The notes: generated by a model not told the origin, from the sequence alone. DNA of 64,000 nucleotides from Adlercreutzia equolifaciens (GCF_029076695.1 NZ_JARFIK010000002.1:248001-312000), one strand, 5' to 3'; shown: positions 18,419-26,713, counted from the first letter of the stretch. Program-made: numbers and translations.

Positions 18419-20092
18419 CTAGCCTTCGTAGGAGTCCACCAAATCGATGAGCTCCTGCTGCTTGTGCACGTCGAGCTTGCGGTAGATGTTCTCGATGTGG
18501 GTACGTGCGGTGCCCTGGGCAATGTGCAGGTCGCGGGCGATGATGGCCAGGGTGCGGCCGTAGGCCAGCAGGACAATGACCTCGCTCTCGCGCGGCGTGA
18601 GGCCGAAATCGCGGGCCACGGCGGCGCAGTGCTGCTCGATGCGGCCTGCCGTGGGAGCGTCAGCCTCAGGGGTCGCCTCAGCAGCGGCTTCGGGCGTCGG
18701 CGCGTCCGTCGTTTCGGCGCCTTTCTCCCGTCGAGCTTCGCGGCGACTGCCGGACAGCTGCGAGAGGGTGCCTTCGGGCAGGACCAGGAACGCTACGATG
18801 ACGAGGCCCAGAATGGCGGCCATGGCCACGACGTTGGTTTGCAGGCTCCCCGACACGATGAGCGAGTCCACCAGGTGGCTTCCCCAGTTGCCCAGGGCCA
18901 TGCCGCAGAACATGAACGCCACGCCCAGGCCGAAGATGTGCAGGGCGTTCTCTCCAGGGCGGCGCGCAGCATCGACGAAGAGCACCCAAGTGAGGATGTC
19001 GAAGAACTCGTAGCCGATGTTGATGATGAGCACTGAGGCGAAGCCATGGGTGTCGAAGAAGAGCGCGATGGCCACGTAGCCGGCCACCATAATGGGCAGC
19101 GAGAGCCGGTAGATGGTGGAGGGGTTGAAGCGCTCGCGCACCTTGGAGACGATGGCCAAAAACACAATGCCCACCACAATGAGTGAGAACACGGCGCTGC
19201 CGCCGAAGACCTCCAGCGGGTCGGGGCCCGTGGGCACGGTGTCGAACATGCGGCACAAAAGCGAGAACACCATGATGGAGAACATGAGCTTGCCGATGCC
19301 CAGGGGCATACTGCGCCGCCGCACGGGGGCAGGAGCGTCTTCTCGGGAACTGGGCGCCAGGGGAGCGTCCTGCTGGATTGCTGCGGCCGCGTCAGCGCTA
19401 GCGGCTCGCGCGTCCGCCGTGCTCTCGTCGCCTTCGTCAGGCTGCTCCGCCACGGGACCCCAGGGCGCACCAGTGCGGCGCCCGTGGAAGAGCAAAAGTC
19501 CGAACGACAGCAGCGGTACCACAATGAAGCTCATGAAGCTGGCATGGGCAGCTGAAAGAGCCACCACCACCGCCGTGACGATGGCCGCCGCCGGTGAGGC
19601 GAAGGTGGCGAACTCCACGCTGTGATAAGCGAAGCGATCGCCCCAGAGCACCTGAAGCGGTCCGGCCCCCAGGCCGCCGACGATAAAGCCAACAGCCAGC
19701 AAAAGCTCGCTTTGCAGGGGCAGCGCCAGCAAGATGAGCGCGCCGCTGATAGCCAACGCTACCGGGGTGAGGCGGAAAAGTACGGTGCGCGTGCGGCTGA
19801 GGGGGGCGCTGCTGCGACGACAGAGCAGGGCAACGACCAGTGAGCAGAGGGCTCCCGAGGCCAGATACAGCCAATGGCTCGGGGCGGCGTCCGGGGAGAT
19901 GAGCGGCGCGCCCAAGCAGAAGATAATCCAGGCACGGCAGAGTCCGAAGCCCAGAACAAGGATGCTGAAGTTCAAGATGAACCCGTCGCTAATTTTGGGC
20001 GCGCGGGCGTTTTCGCTGCTGCTTGGCGACGGGATATCCGAAGACGTCTCGACTGCAGCGCAGGCGGCTGTTGAATCCGTCGTGTTCGACAC
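18419..20092 (-). CDS. LuxR-type regulator fused to a multi-pass membrane sensor domain
   Basis: A 557-residue protein read from GTG 20092 with a GGGAGGG ribosome-binding site. Residues about 35-450 contain roughly twelve hydrophobic segments arranged like a major-facilitator transporter, with a hydrophilic, Ala/Glu/Asp-rich loop between the halves (about 215-265). After a low-complexity linker, residues about 490-557 form a LuxR helix-turn-helix (LTPRESEVIVLLAYGRT, IAQGTARTHIENIYRKLDV). This architecture is expanded in Eggerthellaceae and usually controls an adjacent flavoprotein reductase gene. Here it is divergent from the flavoprotein at 20437, with a dyad in between. The signal is probably the reductase substrate (inference). 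Confidence 0.92.
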   Translation of the reverse strand: MSNTTDSTAACAAVETSSDIPSPSSSENARAPKISDGFILNFSILVLGFGLCRAWIIFCLGAPLISPDAAPSHWLYLASGALCSLVVALLCRRSSAPLSRTRTVLFRLTPVALAISGALILLALPLQSELLLAVGFIVGGLGAGPLQVLWGDRFAYHSVEFATFASPAAAIVTAVVVALSAAHASFMSFIVVPLLSFGLLLFHGRRTGAPWGPVAEQPDEGDESTADARAASADAAAAIQQDAPLAPSSREDAPAPVRRRSMPLGIGKLMFSIMVFSLLCRMFDTVPTGPDPLEVFGGSAVFSLIVVGIVFLAIVSKVRERFNPSTIYRLSLPIMVAGYVAIALFFDTHGFASVLIINIGYEFFDILTWVLFVDAARRPGENALHIFGLGVAFMFCGMALGNWGSHLVDSLIVSGSLQTNVVAMAAILGLVIVAFLVLPEGTLSQLSGSRREARREKGAETTDAPTPEAAAEATPEADAPTAGRIEQHCAAVARDFGLTPRESEVIVLLAYGRTLAIIARDLHIAQGTARTHIENIYRKLDVHKQQELIDLVDSYEG

Positions 20093-20193
20093 TCAGGTTC
20101 CCTCCCTTGTCCTTGCGTGTCGGTACCTTATGGGATGCCCCGTTTTGGAGCCGTTTGAGGGCTTAAATATTACCTAAAGTGGGCTTTTGCGCC

Positions 20194-20214
20194 TATAGGA
20201 TGGAGAATCCTATA
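20194..20214. promoter_or_regulatory. Dyad operator between LuxR regulator and flavoprotein
   Basis: TATAGGAT (20194-20201), a 5-base spacer and ATCCTATA (20207-20214) form a perfect 8-bp inverted repeat. Further AATCCTATGG-like half-sites occur at about 20229 and at 20430 next to the flavoprotein start. The size and spacing suit a dimeric LuxR helix-turn-helix; the divergent regulator is the likely ligand. Confidence 0.6.
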
Positions 20215-20436
20215 TGGCTCTGACCTGCAAAATCCTATGGAGCATCAGATTCTTTTTCAAAAATCCGACCGCTCTTCCGATGTGCGTGGAACGGAAAGTC
20301 CGTAAGGTTTCGAGGTGCCAACGCGAACGGCAGTGCGTCGCCGAGGGCTCGGAAACGAGGCAGGGGCCTCACGGGTTTTCGGGAGCGGCGCTGAAAAAGG
20401 AGGGTCCGTTCGCATTCATAAGGAGGAAGGAATCCT

Positions 20437-22113
20437 ATGAGCAAGAACATGAACCTGGGCGTGTCCCGCCGCTCGTTTTTGAAGGGCGCCGGCATTGCCG
20501 CGGCCGCCATGGCGGGCACCGCGGCGCTGTCCGGTTGCGCTAGCGAGGGCGCCGGCGACAGCAGCCTGGCGAACACCGGCGACTGGCTGCCCGAGTCCTG
20601 GGACTACGAGTGCGATCTGCTGGTTATCGGCTACGGCGGTGCCGGCATGTGGGCGTCGCTCATCGGCGCCGACGAGTGCGGCCAGCAGGTGCTGGTGCTG
20701 GAGAAGGCCCCCGAGCGCGGTGGCGGAAACAGCTCCATCAACAACGGCGAGTGGACCATCATCGAGGAGGCCGAGAAGGAGCGCTTCAAGGATTACATCC
20801 GCGCCTTCACCAAGGGCAAGACCCCCGATCCGATGATCGAGGCCTGGGTTGAGGAGTGCGCCCGCAACACCGAGTACGCCGACAAGTACGGCATGACCTA
20901 CGAGGTAGTGGAGCAGGCTCTGGCCGGCGGCATTCCCGAGTACTACTTCCTGGACGACAACGCCTACGAGGGCTCCTGCAAGCTGTCCTCCGTCGACGGC
21001 TTCGGCATGCTGTCCTTCCACGAGCTGGATGCCCAGCGCGAGGCCCTGGGCGTGGAGGTGCTGTTCGACTGCCATGACGAGCGTCTCATCCAGAACCCCA
21101 CCACCAAGGAGATCGTCGGCGCCTACACCATGATCGGCAACGAGGAGAAGACCGTGAAGGCGCGCAAGGGCGTCATCATGACCCTGGGCGGCTTCGAGTT
21201 CAACGAGGAGCTGAAGAACCAGTACCTCAAGTGCTCGCCCTTCAAGTTCGAGGGCTGGCGCTTCAACACCGGCGACGGCATCAAGATGGTGGAGGATGTG
21301 GGAGCCAAGCTGTGGCACATGGACATGGCCATCTCCATGTACTCCATGTGGACCCGCGATCCCGAGTACGACTTCTCCATTCTGTACTTCATGCCCGGCT
21401 TCAGCTACTTCAACGTGAACCGTCTGGGCCGTCGCTTCGTGAACGAGAACAACATGGGTTCGCCGCACAACGGTTGGCACACCCTGCTGTCCTTCGACGA
21501 CTCCATCGCAGACTTCGACCGCATTCCCTCCTGGGGCATTTTCGACCAGAGCTGCTTCGACGCCGGCAAGCTGTCCACCAGCCAGGGCGACTTCTTCGAG
21601 TGCGGCAACTTCGCCAGCGATCTTCCCGATTCTCTGCGCGACTGGGACGGCTGGAGCCAGGACAACAAGGCCGAGCTGGAGCGCGGCTGGATTCTGACCG
21701 GTGCCACCATCGAGGAGCTGGGCCAGAAGATCAAGGAATGCGATCCGCTCATGGACATCGACACCCTGAAGGCCACCTTCGAGGAGTACCAGGGCTTCTG
21801 CAAGGCGAAGAAGGACTCTCGCTTCGATCGTTCCGAGGACACCCTCGTCGAGCTGGACAACGGCCCCTACTACGCCGTGTCCATCTACCCCGGCTCCTGC
21901 TCCACGCTGGGCGGCCCCATGAAGAATGAGAACGCCCAGGTGCTCGATCCGGCTCAGAACCCCATTCCGCGCCTGTACGCCGCTGGCTGCTTCGGCAACT
22001 TCCAGAGCCACACCTACGGCATCACCGGTGGCAACAACGCCGAGAACCAGGTGTGGGGCCGTATTGCCGCCCGCCACGCCTCGGGTCTGGAGAACTGGGA
22101 CGCTACCGAGTAG
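20437..22113 (+). CDS. Tat-exported FAD-dependent reductase (fumarate reductase flavoprotein-like, Cgr2-like)
   Basis: A 558-residue enzyme with a twin-arginine signal (SRRSFLKG, residues 10-17) and a lipobox LSGC ending at Cys34, so it is exported folded and may be lipid anchored. The FAD-binding dinucleotide motif is VIGYGGAGMW (about 63-72). A capping-domain region follows, and the C-terminal FAD site reads RLYAAGCFGNF and ITGGNNAENQ. It belongs to the fumarate/urocanate reductase superfamily that reduces unsaturated organic acids outside the membrane. It lacks its own heme domain; the hexaheme lipoprotein 115 bases downstream is the likely electron donor, as in the Cgr1-Cgr2 drug-reducing pair of Eggerthella lenta. 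The substrate is unknown. Confidence 0.9.
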   Translation: MSKNMNLGVSRRSFLKGAGIAAAAMAGTAALSGCASEGAGDSSLANTGDWLPESWDYECDLLVIGYGGAGMWASLIGADECGQQVLVLEKAPERGGGNSSINNGEWTIIEEAEKERFKDYIRAFTKGKTPDPMIEAWVEECARNTEYADKYGMTYEVVEQALAGGIPEYYFLDDNAYEGSCKLSSVDGFGMLSFHELDAQREALGVEVLFDCHDERLIQNPTTKEIVGAYTMIGNEEKTVKARKGVIMTLGGFEFNEELKNQYLKCSPFKFEGWRFNTGDGIKMVEDVGAKLWHMDMAISMYSMWTRDPEYDFSILYFMPGFSYFNVNRLGRRFVNENNMGSPHNGWHTLLSFDDSIADFDRIPSWGIFDQSCFDAGKLSTSQGDFFECGNFASDLPDSLRDWDGWSQDNKAELERGWILTGATIEELGQKIKECDPLMDIDTLKATFEEYQGFCKAKKDSRFDRSEDTLVELDNGPYYAVSIYPGSCSTLGGPMKNENAQVLDPAQNPIPRLYAAGCFGNFQSHTYGITGGNNAENQVWGRIAARHASGLENWDATE

Positions 22114-22149
22114 GCAAACGAAAAAGCTTGTGCTGAATGCTTGACCTGA

Positions 22150-22199
22150 GGGGGCGGACCTTGAGCCCGCCCCCTTGTTCGGACCGCCTCGGCGGTCCG
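22150..22199 (+). other. Two consecutive intergenic hairpins
   Basis: GGGGGCGG (22150-22157) pairs with CCGCCCCC (22167-22174), and CGGACCGCC (22180-22188) pairs with GGCGGTCCG (22191-22199). Neither is followed by a long T-run, so they may stabilise or attenuate the message between the flavoprotein and cytochrome genes rather than fully terminate it. Confidence 0.6.
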
Positions 22200-22228
22200 G
22201 CCGCCGAGCCGCACAGAGAGGAGAACCT

Positions 22229-22915
22229 ATGACTGAGAAAACCGCAGCACCGGATCGCCGTCTGTTCCTTGCGGCGCTGCTCGGCGCTATTTTGCTGGTG
22301 ACGCTGGTGGTTGGCATGCTGGCGGGCTGCTCGCCGAAGGCGCCGGCCGCGTCGGAGGGCAACGGCGGCGCTGCCTCCACCGAGGCTTCCGCCGATGCCG
22401 AGGATCCCATGGCGAACCAGCCGGTCAACTGGACCATGGAGAGCGACTGCGCCACCTGTCACACCACCGAGGCTGCTTCGGCCACGGATACGGCCTGTCC
22501 CCAGGATGTGGCCCACGAGGCCGAGGGCATTACCTGCGTGCAGTGCCACACCGACGAGGCCGTGCTGTCCACCGAGCATGCCAACGTGACCTATGCCGAT
22601 AAGCCGGCTTCCAAGGCCACGGTGGACACGGTGGATCCGCAGACGTGCATTTCCTGCCATGGCGACCTGGACGAGGTGGCCAAGCTGACGGCCGACTCCA
22701 CGGCCCTGACCGATGACAAGGGCACGACGGTCAATCCTCATGAGCGCCCCGAAGGGGAGCGCCACGATGAGGTGCCGGCCACGTGCACCGACTGCCACAA
22801 CAACCACTCGAAGGATCTGTCCAAGGATGCCATGAAGTACTGCGCACAGTGCCACCACCGCGGCGTCTTCGAGTGCGGCACGTGCCACGAGTTGCGCGAG
22901 CGTTCGGTCAGCTAA
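22229..22915 (+). CDS. Hexaheme c-type cytochrome lipoprotein (Cgr1-like electron donor)
   Basis: A 228-residue protein with a basic N terminus, a hydrophobic segment (about 12-32) and lipobox LAGC ending at Cys34. Six CXXCH heme sites are present at residues 74-78, 103-107, 140-144, 186-190, 205-209 and 216-220. This is two more than the usual tetraheme cytochrome c3-like partner of flavoprotein reductases. It should sit on the outer face of the membrane and pass electrons from the quinol pool side to the flavoprotein encoded just upstream. ATG 22229 follows GAGAGGAG. Heme attachment would need the ccm genes at 35-41 kb. Confidence 0.9.
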   Translation: MTEKTAAPDRRLFLAALLGAILLVTLVVGMLAGCSPKAPAASEGNGGAASTEASADAEDPMANQPVNWTMESDCATCHTTEAASATDTACPQDVAHEAEGITCVQCHTDEAVLSTEHANVTYADKPASKATVDTVDPQTCISCHGDLDEVAKLTADSTALTDDKGTTVNPHERPEGERHDEVPATCTDCHNNHSKDLSKDAMKYCAQCHHRGVFECGTCHELRERSVS

Positions 22916-22936
22916 AACATTCGCCTTTCCAAAGGG

Positions 22937-23002
22937 CTCGAATCTCGTCTCCCTCCCTTGAGATTCGAGTGAGCGCCCGGCTGTTGCAGCCGGGCGCTTT
23001 TT
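22937..23002 (+). terminator. Terminator after the hexaheme cytochrome gene
   Basis: Two hairpins: CTCGAATCTC (22937-22946) with GAGATTCGAG (22960-22969), then GCGCCCGGCTG (22973-22983) with CAGCCGGGCGC (22987-22997) followed by TTTTT. The second is a classical rho-independent terminator. Confidence 0.92.
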
Positions 23003-23197
23003 GTTTGGGGCGAGCTACGGGAGGCCTTACCGGGTCGTCCGCTCACGAGGGCGGCGCACCCGTCGTCTGGGCACCCGCTCCGCTGCTCGCTTCGCTCGTG
23101 CGCTGCGCTCCTTCATGCATTTACTGGGGCGGTCTTGCGACCGCCCATTTTTATGGTGTTCAGAGAGCCCTGCCGACGGGTGCGCCGCCCTCGCGAG

Positions 23198-24187
23198 CTA
23201 CTTTGCCAAAGCTGCGGGAAGGGCTTCGGGGTTCACGCAGGCTTCGGGCTGGCGGCCGAGCACGACGTCGATGGCGTTTTGGGTGCAGCGGGTGCGCAGC
23301 TCGACGGCCGATTCTTCAGACCAGTAGGCAGCGTGGCTGGTAAGCACGGTGTGGGGCGCCTGGCAGATGGGGGCGTCCGGGGAGACGGGTTCGTGCTCGA
23401 AGACGTCGATACCCGCGCCCCAGAGCTTGCCGCTCTGCAGGGCGGCGGCCACGGCGTCGGTGTCGATGACAGCACCGCGGGAGGTGTTCACCACGACGGC
23501 ATCGTCCTTCATGAGCTTGATGTTGTCGGCGTTCAGCAGGTGATGGGTGGCCGGCACCAGGGCCGTGTGGAAGCTGACCACATCGGCGGTGCGCAGAAGG
23601 TCCTCGAAGCTGACGTAGGGGAAGTCCTCGGGAGTGAAGCGTCCCGGTGTGCCCTTGTGATCCCAGACCACCACGTTGAACCCGAGGCCTCGGGCCTTGC
23701 GGGCCGCGGCGCGACCGATATTGCCGTAACCTACCACGCCGAAGGTGCGCCCGTGCACCTGGCCCAGGGGGCGACGGCGACGGAAGTCCCAGATGCCTTG
23801 GCGCATGTCGGCGTCAATTTCGTTGATACGGCGCAGCACGGCCAAGGTAAGCGCGATGGCGTGATCGGACACCACTTCGGTGCCGTAGGCCGGCACGTTG
23901 CAGACGGCCGTGCCGTTGGCGGTAGCGGCGGCCACGTCGATGTTGTCGACGCCGGTGCCCGTCTTGGAAACCACTTTCAGCTGGGGGAGCGCTTCGAACA
24001 CCTCAGCACGGTAGAAGCCGTAGGAGGTGATAGCGCCGTCGGCATTCTGCAAATGTTTGATCAGCTCGGCGGGCTCGCGGCCTGCCAGTTCGCTGTAGCC
24101 GACGAAGTCAATGCCGGCCGCCTCGACCATTTGGCGCTCGAAGGAGCAGTCGCCGAAATCATTGTCCGTCATCACAATAGTGGCCAT
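23198..24187 (-). CDS. D-isomer-specific 2-hydroxyacid dehydrogenase (CtBP/phosphoglycerate dehydrogenase-like)
   Basis: A 329-residue NAD-dependent dehydrogenase. The Rossmann motif is GVVGYGNIGRAAA. The catalytic Arg is in NTSRGAVIDTDAV, the Glu in DVFEHEPV, and the His in LTSHAAYWS. ATG 24187 follows GGAGGTACC. It interconverts a 2-keto acid and a D-2-hydroxy acid, or acts on a phosphoglycerate-like substrate; the active-site context resembles the C-terminal-binding-protein-like subfamily. It is monocistronic, and no serine-biosynthesis gene is nearby, so the substrate is left open. Confidence 0.9.
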   Translation of the reverse strand: MATIVMTDNDFGDCSFERQMVEAAGIDFVGYSELAGREPAELIKHLQNADGAITSYGFYRAEVFEALPQLKVVSKTGTGVDNIDVAAATANGTAVCNVPAYGTEVVSDHAIALTLAVLRRINEIDADMRQGIWDFRRRRPLGQVHGRTFGVVGYGNIGRAAARKARGLGFNVVVWDHKGTPGRFTPEDFPYVSFEDLLRTADVVSFHTALVPATHHLLNADNIKLMKDDAVVVNTSRGAVIDTDAVAAALQSGKLWGAGIDVFEHEPVSPDAPICQAPHTVLTSHAAYWSEESAVELRTRCTQNAIDVVLGRQPEACVNPEALPAALAK

Positions 24188-24404
24188 GGGTACCTCCGCT
24201 TCCGTTGTTTTGCTTGATTGTACGGGGAAGAGAAGAGAGCGGCTGTCATGGCGGCCAAAGTTTCCCCGTCCGTTACGCGGAAAGAGGGGAGCGGAGGCGG
24301 TGCAGCCGCAGGATCAAAGGCGGTGCGAGCGCAGGACCGGAGGTGGGGATTGCCTGGTTGCGGCACCGCTCACATTGCTCTGATTGCCCCCAGCCGCCAA
24401 AGAC

Positions 24405-24432
24405 TTGCGACCCTTGACAGGCGTGGTAAGAT
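24405..24432 (+). promoter_or_regulatory. Promoter for veg
   Basis: TTGCGA (24405-24410) and TAAGAT (24427-24432) with a 16-base spacer, about 45 bases upstream of the veg start. A TTGACA at 24414 is too close to the -10 to function with it. Confidence 0.5.
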
Positions 24433-24476
24433 GTGCAGTTGTACTTGTACGGAAAACCATGTTAGGAAGATAGCCC

Positions 24477-24803
24477 ATGGATTTGGCTAAGCAAGCTAAG
24501 ATCGTCGATAGCATTCATGATACCCTCCACGATTTCGTGGGTCAACGGCTGAAGGTCCGCGCCAATATGGGTCGCTCGAAGATTGTTGAAAGCGAGGGTG
24601 TGCTCACTCAGGTTCATCCCCAGTTGTTCATTATGGAAGTAGACCGCAAGCGCGGCCGCACCGCCCGTCAATCCTATCAGTACGTCGACGTGCTCACCGG
24701 CATGGTAGAGCTGTCGCAGAACGGCGAGCCCCTGTTCGCGCCCTTCGTGGACGAGTCTCTGGAGCTTATCGACGTGGCCGTCGAAGAGCGTGTGGTCTCC
24801 TAA
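24477..24803 (+). CDS. veg: Veg family protein
   Basis: A 108-residue protein resembling Bacillus subtilis Veg: the core with GQRLKVRANMGRSK, an IVESEGVLTQVHPQLFIMEVD region and SYQYVDVLTG match the family pattern. Veg is a small cytosolic protein linked to biofilm formation and cell-envelope regulation in Firmicutes; its biochemical role is not settled. It is longer at the C terminus than B. subtilis Veg (86 residues). It lies just upstream of tRNA-Ala. Confidence 0.85.
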   Translation: MDLAKQAKIVDSIHDTLHDFVGQRLKVRANMGRSKIVESEGVLTQVHPQLFIMEVDRKRGRTARQSYQYVDVLTGMVELSQNGEPLFAPFVDESLELIDVAVEERVVS

Positions 24804-24871
24804 TTTTCTTAGTTGACAATCGCCGTCGAAACGGGCAAACTATTGCCCTGCGCCAAAAGCGCACCTAACGT

Positions 24872-24947
24872 GGGGATGTAGCTCAGCTGGGAGAGCATCA
24901 CGTTCGCAACGTGGGGGCCGAGGGTTCGAATCCCTTCATCTCCACCA
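24872..24947 (+). tRNA. tRNA-Ala (anticodon CGC)
   Basis: A complete 76-nt cloverleaf with encoded CCA. The acceptor stem GGGGATG pairs with CATCTCC and carries the G3:U70 pair that identifies alanine tRNAs. The D arm is GCTC/GAGC, the anticodon loop is TTCGCAA giving CGC, and the T loop is TTCGAAT. It would decode GCG codons. Confidence 0.96.
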
Positions 24948-24957
24948 CGAAACTCAA

Positions 24958-24983
24958 AGACCTCCTGCAAAGGGGGTCTTTTT
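24958..24983 (+). terminator. Terminator after tRNA-Ala
   Basis: AGACCTCC (24958-24965) pairs with GGGGGTCT (24972-24979) with one wobble, followed by a T-run. Its loop TGCAAA and flanks are nearly repeated by the terminator at 25177. Confidence 0.85.
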
Positions 24984-24997
24984 GTATTTGGAGTCCC

Positions 24998-25141
24998 CCC
25001 AGGTTCCAGAATCCCGCTGTTTGGTTCCCGCTGATGCGTCAAATTGCGTCGCTTTGGTCCCCCTGTGCTTGCAAAACCCCAGGTCGCAATTGCGCCCAGA
25101 AGGAAAGGCGGGAACCAAACCGACGTTTCTTGGAACCTGGG
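24998..25141 (+). repeat. Dispersed palindromic element, copy A
   Basis: A 144-bp segment able to fold into one long nested hairpin: CCCAGGTTCCA (24998-25008) with TGGAACCTGGG (25131-25141), TTTGGTTCCCGC (25020-25031) with GCGGGAACCAAA (25108-25119), and ATTGCG (25043-25048) with CGCAAT (25085-25090). A homologous copy in the same orientation lies at 31970-32111. No credible protein is encoded. Confidence 0.85.
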
Positions 25142-25176
25142 AAGACAGAGGCGGCTCTTTTCGGCCGCGAAAGGCT

Positions 25177-25202
25177 AAGGCCCCCTGCAAAGGGGGCCTT
25201 TT
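25177..25202. terminator. Bidirectional terminator between copy A and the MocR gene
   Basis: AAGGCCCCC (25177-25185) pairs perfectly with GGGGGCCTT (25192-25200) around TGCAAA. It is T-rich on the + side and lies just past the end of the minus-strand regulator gene. It resembles the tRNA terminator at 24958. Confidence 0.8.
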
Positions 25203-25237
25203 CGTATTCGAGGCGCCTCAGGGATTCGAGCCCCGGC

Positions 25238-26647
25238 CTACCCGAACCAGGCCTTCGCCAAGGCTCGGATGCCGGGCTCGATGTCTTCTTCGGCAATGGC
25301 CGAGAATCCTACCAGCACCGTGCTGTCGGGGGTGTGGGCCGGGTTGGCCCAGTACTTCTGGGTGCCGTATACCTGCACGTCTTCGGCGCGGGCGGCCTCG
25401 ATAAGCTCGTTTTGGGAGCGACCGTCTCGCACGCGCACCAGCAGGTGCAGGCCCGTGCCGTTCTCAAGGATATCTACCTCGTTGCCCATGGTCTCGCGCA
25501 AAACCCGTGTGAGCGTCTCGTACTTGCGCCGGTTCTTCGCTTGAACGCGGCGCACATGGCGGTCCCACGAGCCATCGGCCATGAACCGTGCTAGTACCTG
25601 CTGGTTGAGCCAGGGTACGGGCGAGTAGGAGTTGGCGAACTGCTTCTTCCAGCGCCCGAGCAGGGGCTCGGGCAACTCGAGGTAGTTGATGCGCAAAGCG
25701 GGCGAGAGCGACTTGGAGAAGGTGCCCATGTACACGACGCGTCCGTGGGTGTCCATGGAGGCCAGGGGCGGCAACGAGCGCTCTCGATAGCGGAAGTCGC
25801 GACAGTAGTCGTCCTCCAGAATGTACGCGTCATTGCGATCGGCCCAGGCCAGCACTCGTTCGCGCACTTCGACGCTCATGACTTGGCAGGTGGGGAATTG
25901 GCTGGAGGGCGTGAGGTAGAGCAGTCGCGCCTTGGAGCTCTCCAGGGCATCCAGGAAACGTTGGGGCCCGTCCAGGATAGGGCAGGGGACAATGGGGAAG
26001 TGCGAACGTTCGAACACGGCCCGCACGCCATCGTAGCCCGGCTCTTCCAAAGCGACGACATCCTGGGTGCTGTCGAACAGCGTCAGCAGGTTCTGGATGC
26101 TGGTCTGCGTGCCTCCCTGCACAATGATCTGATCGGCGGTGCACGTAATGCCGCGCTGGGTGTTCAGGCGCCAGGCGATGGCCTCGCGGAGTTGCTCCTC
26201 GCCAAAGGGGTGGTTGTAGGCGTCGCAGCCCACGCTGTCGATGGACAGCAAGATGTCGTCGGTCAGGGAGCGCCACGCCGCTGCCGGGAAGGTGCCCGGC
26301 TCTAAATTGCCGTAGGTGAAGTTGTAGCGCGGTTGTGTGTCGTCCTGACCTGCGGGTGCCGACGTCATCCTCTTCGCGTCCGGCTGCAGGTAAGAGACGT
26401 TCTGCACAATATAGCCGGAGCCGGGATGGCTTTCGACGTAGCCCTCCTGGGTGAGCAGGTGATAGGCCGTTTCCACGGTATTGCGCGCGCATCCCAGATC
26501 GGCCGCCAGGCCGCGAATGGAGGGCAGCTTGCTGCCGGTTGGATAGTCCCCGCTTTCGATGCGCTCATGGATTTGATCGAAGAGCTGCTGATAGAAGGGG
26601 AGGGGAGAGCTTTCGTCCAGATGCACGGCCGCTCCTCTCTGCGCCAC
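25238..26647 (-). CDS. MocR/PdxR-type GntR regulator with aminotransferase domain
   Basis: A 469-residue protein from GTG 26647. Residues about 12-80 are a GntR winged helix (PLPFYQQLFDQIHERIESGDY, GSKLPSIRGLAADLGCARNT). Residues about 105-469 are a fold-type I aminotransferase domain with the PLP lysine in MGTFSKSLSPALRI and the aspartate in ILEDDYCRDFRY. MocR proteins sense PLP or an amine/amino acid through this domain; PdxR members control vitamin B6 synthesis or salvage. No pdx gene is adjacent and the upstream neighbour is the nap operon, so the target is not clear. Confidence 0.9.
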   Translation of the reverse strand: MAQRGAAVHLDESSPLPFYQQLFDQIHERIESGDYPTGSKLPSIRGLAADLGCARNTVETAYHLLTQEGYVESHPGSGYIVQNVSYLQPDAKRMTSAPAGQDDTQPRYNFTYGNLEPGTFPAAAWRSLTDDILLSIDSVGCDAYNHPFGEEQLREAIAWRLNTQRGITCTADQIIVQGGTQTSIQNLLTLFDSTQDVVALEEPGYDGVRAVFERSHFPIVPCPILDGPQRFLDALESSKARLLYLTPSSQFPTCQVMSVEVRERVLAWADRNDAYILEDDYCRDFRYRERSLPPLASMDTHGRVVYMGTFSKSLSPALRINYLELPEPLLGRWKKQFANSYSPVPWLNQQVLARFMADGSWDRHVRRVQAKNRRKYETLTRVLRETMGNEVDILENGTGLHLLVRVRDGRSQNELIEAARAEDVQVYGTQKYWANPAHTPDSTVLVGFSAIAEEDIEPGIRALAKAWFG

Positions 26648-26713
26648 GGATCTCTTAGCAACTAGCTTAGCAAAGAGCGAAGCTTCGCGTGGAGCCTGGG
26701 ACTTATCTTTTCA

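Noticed and set aside
20416-22455. A 679-codon open frame antisense to the flavoprotein and cytochrome genes
   Set aside because: Runs across two real genes and their intergenic hairpins with no domain signature.
24809-25042. Minus-strand open frame over tRNA-Ala containing GIRTLGPHVANVMLSQLSY
   Set aside because: This peptide is the well-known artefact of translating a tRNA gene on the wrong strand.
25210-25245. tRNA-like 3' remnant (GGGATTCGAGCCCCG, then CCGAACCA)
   Set aside because: The T-stem pairs poorly, and the segment overlaps the last codons of the MocR gene, which explain the sequence; a true tRNA fragment cannot be supported.
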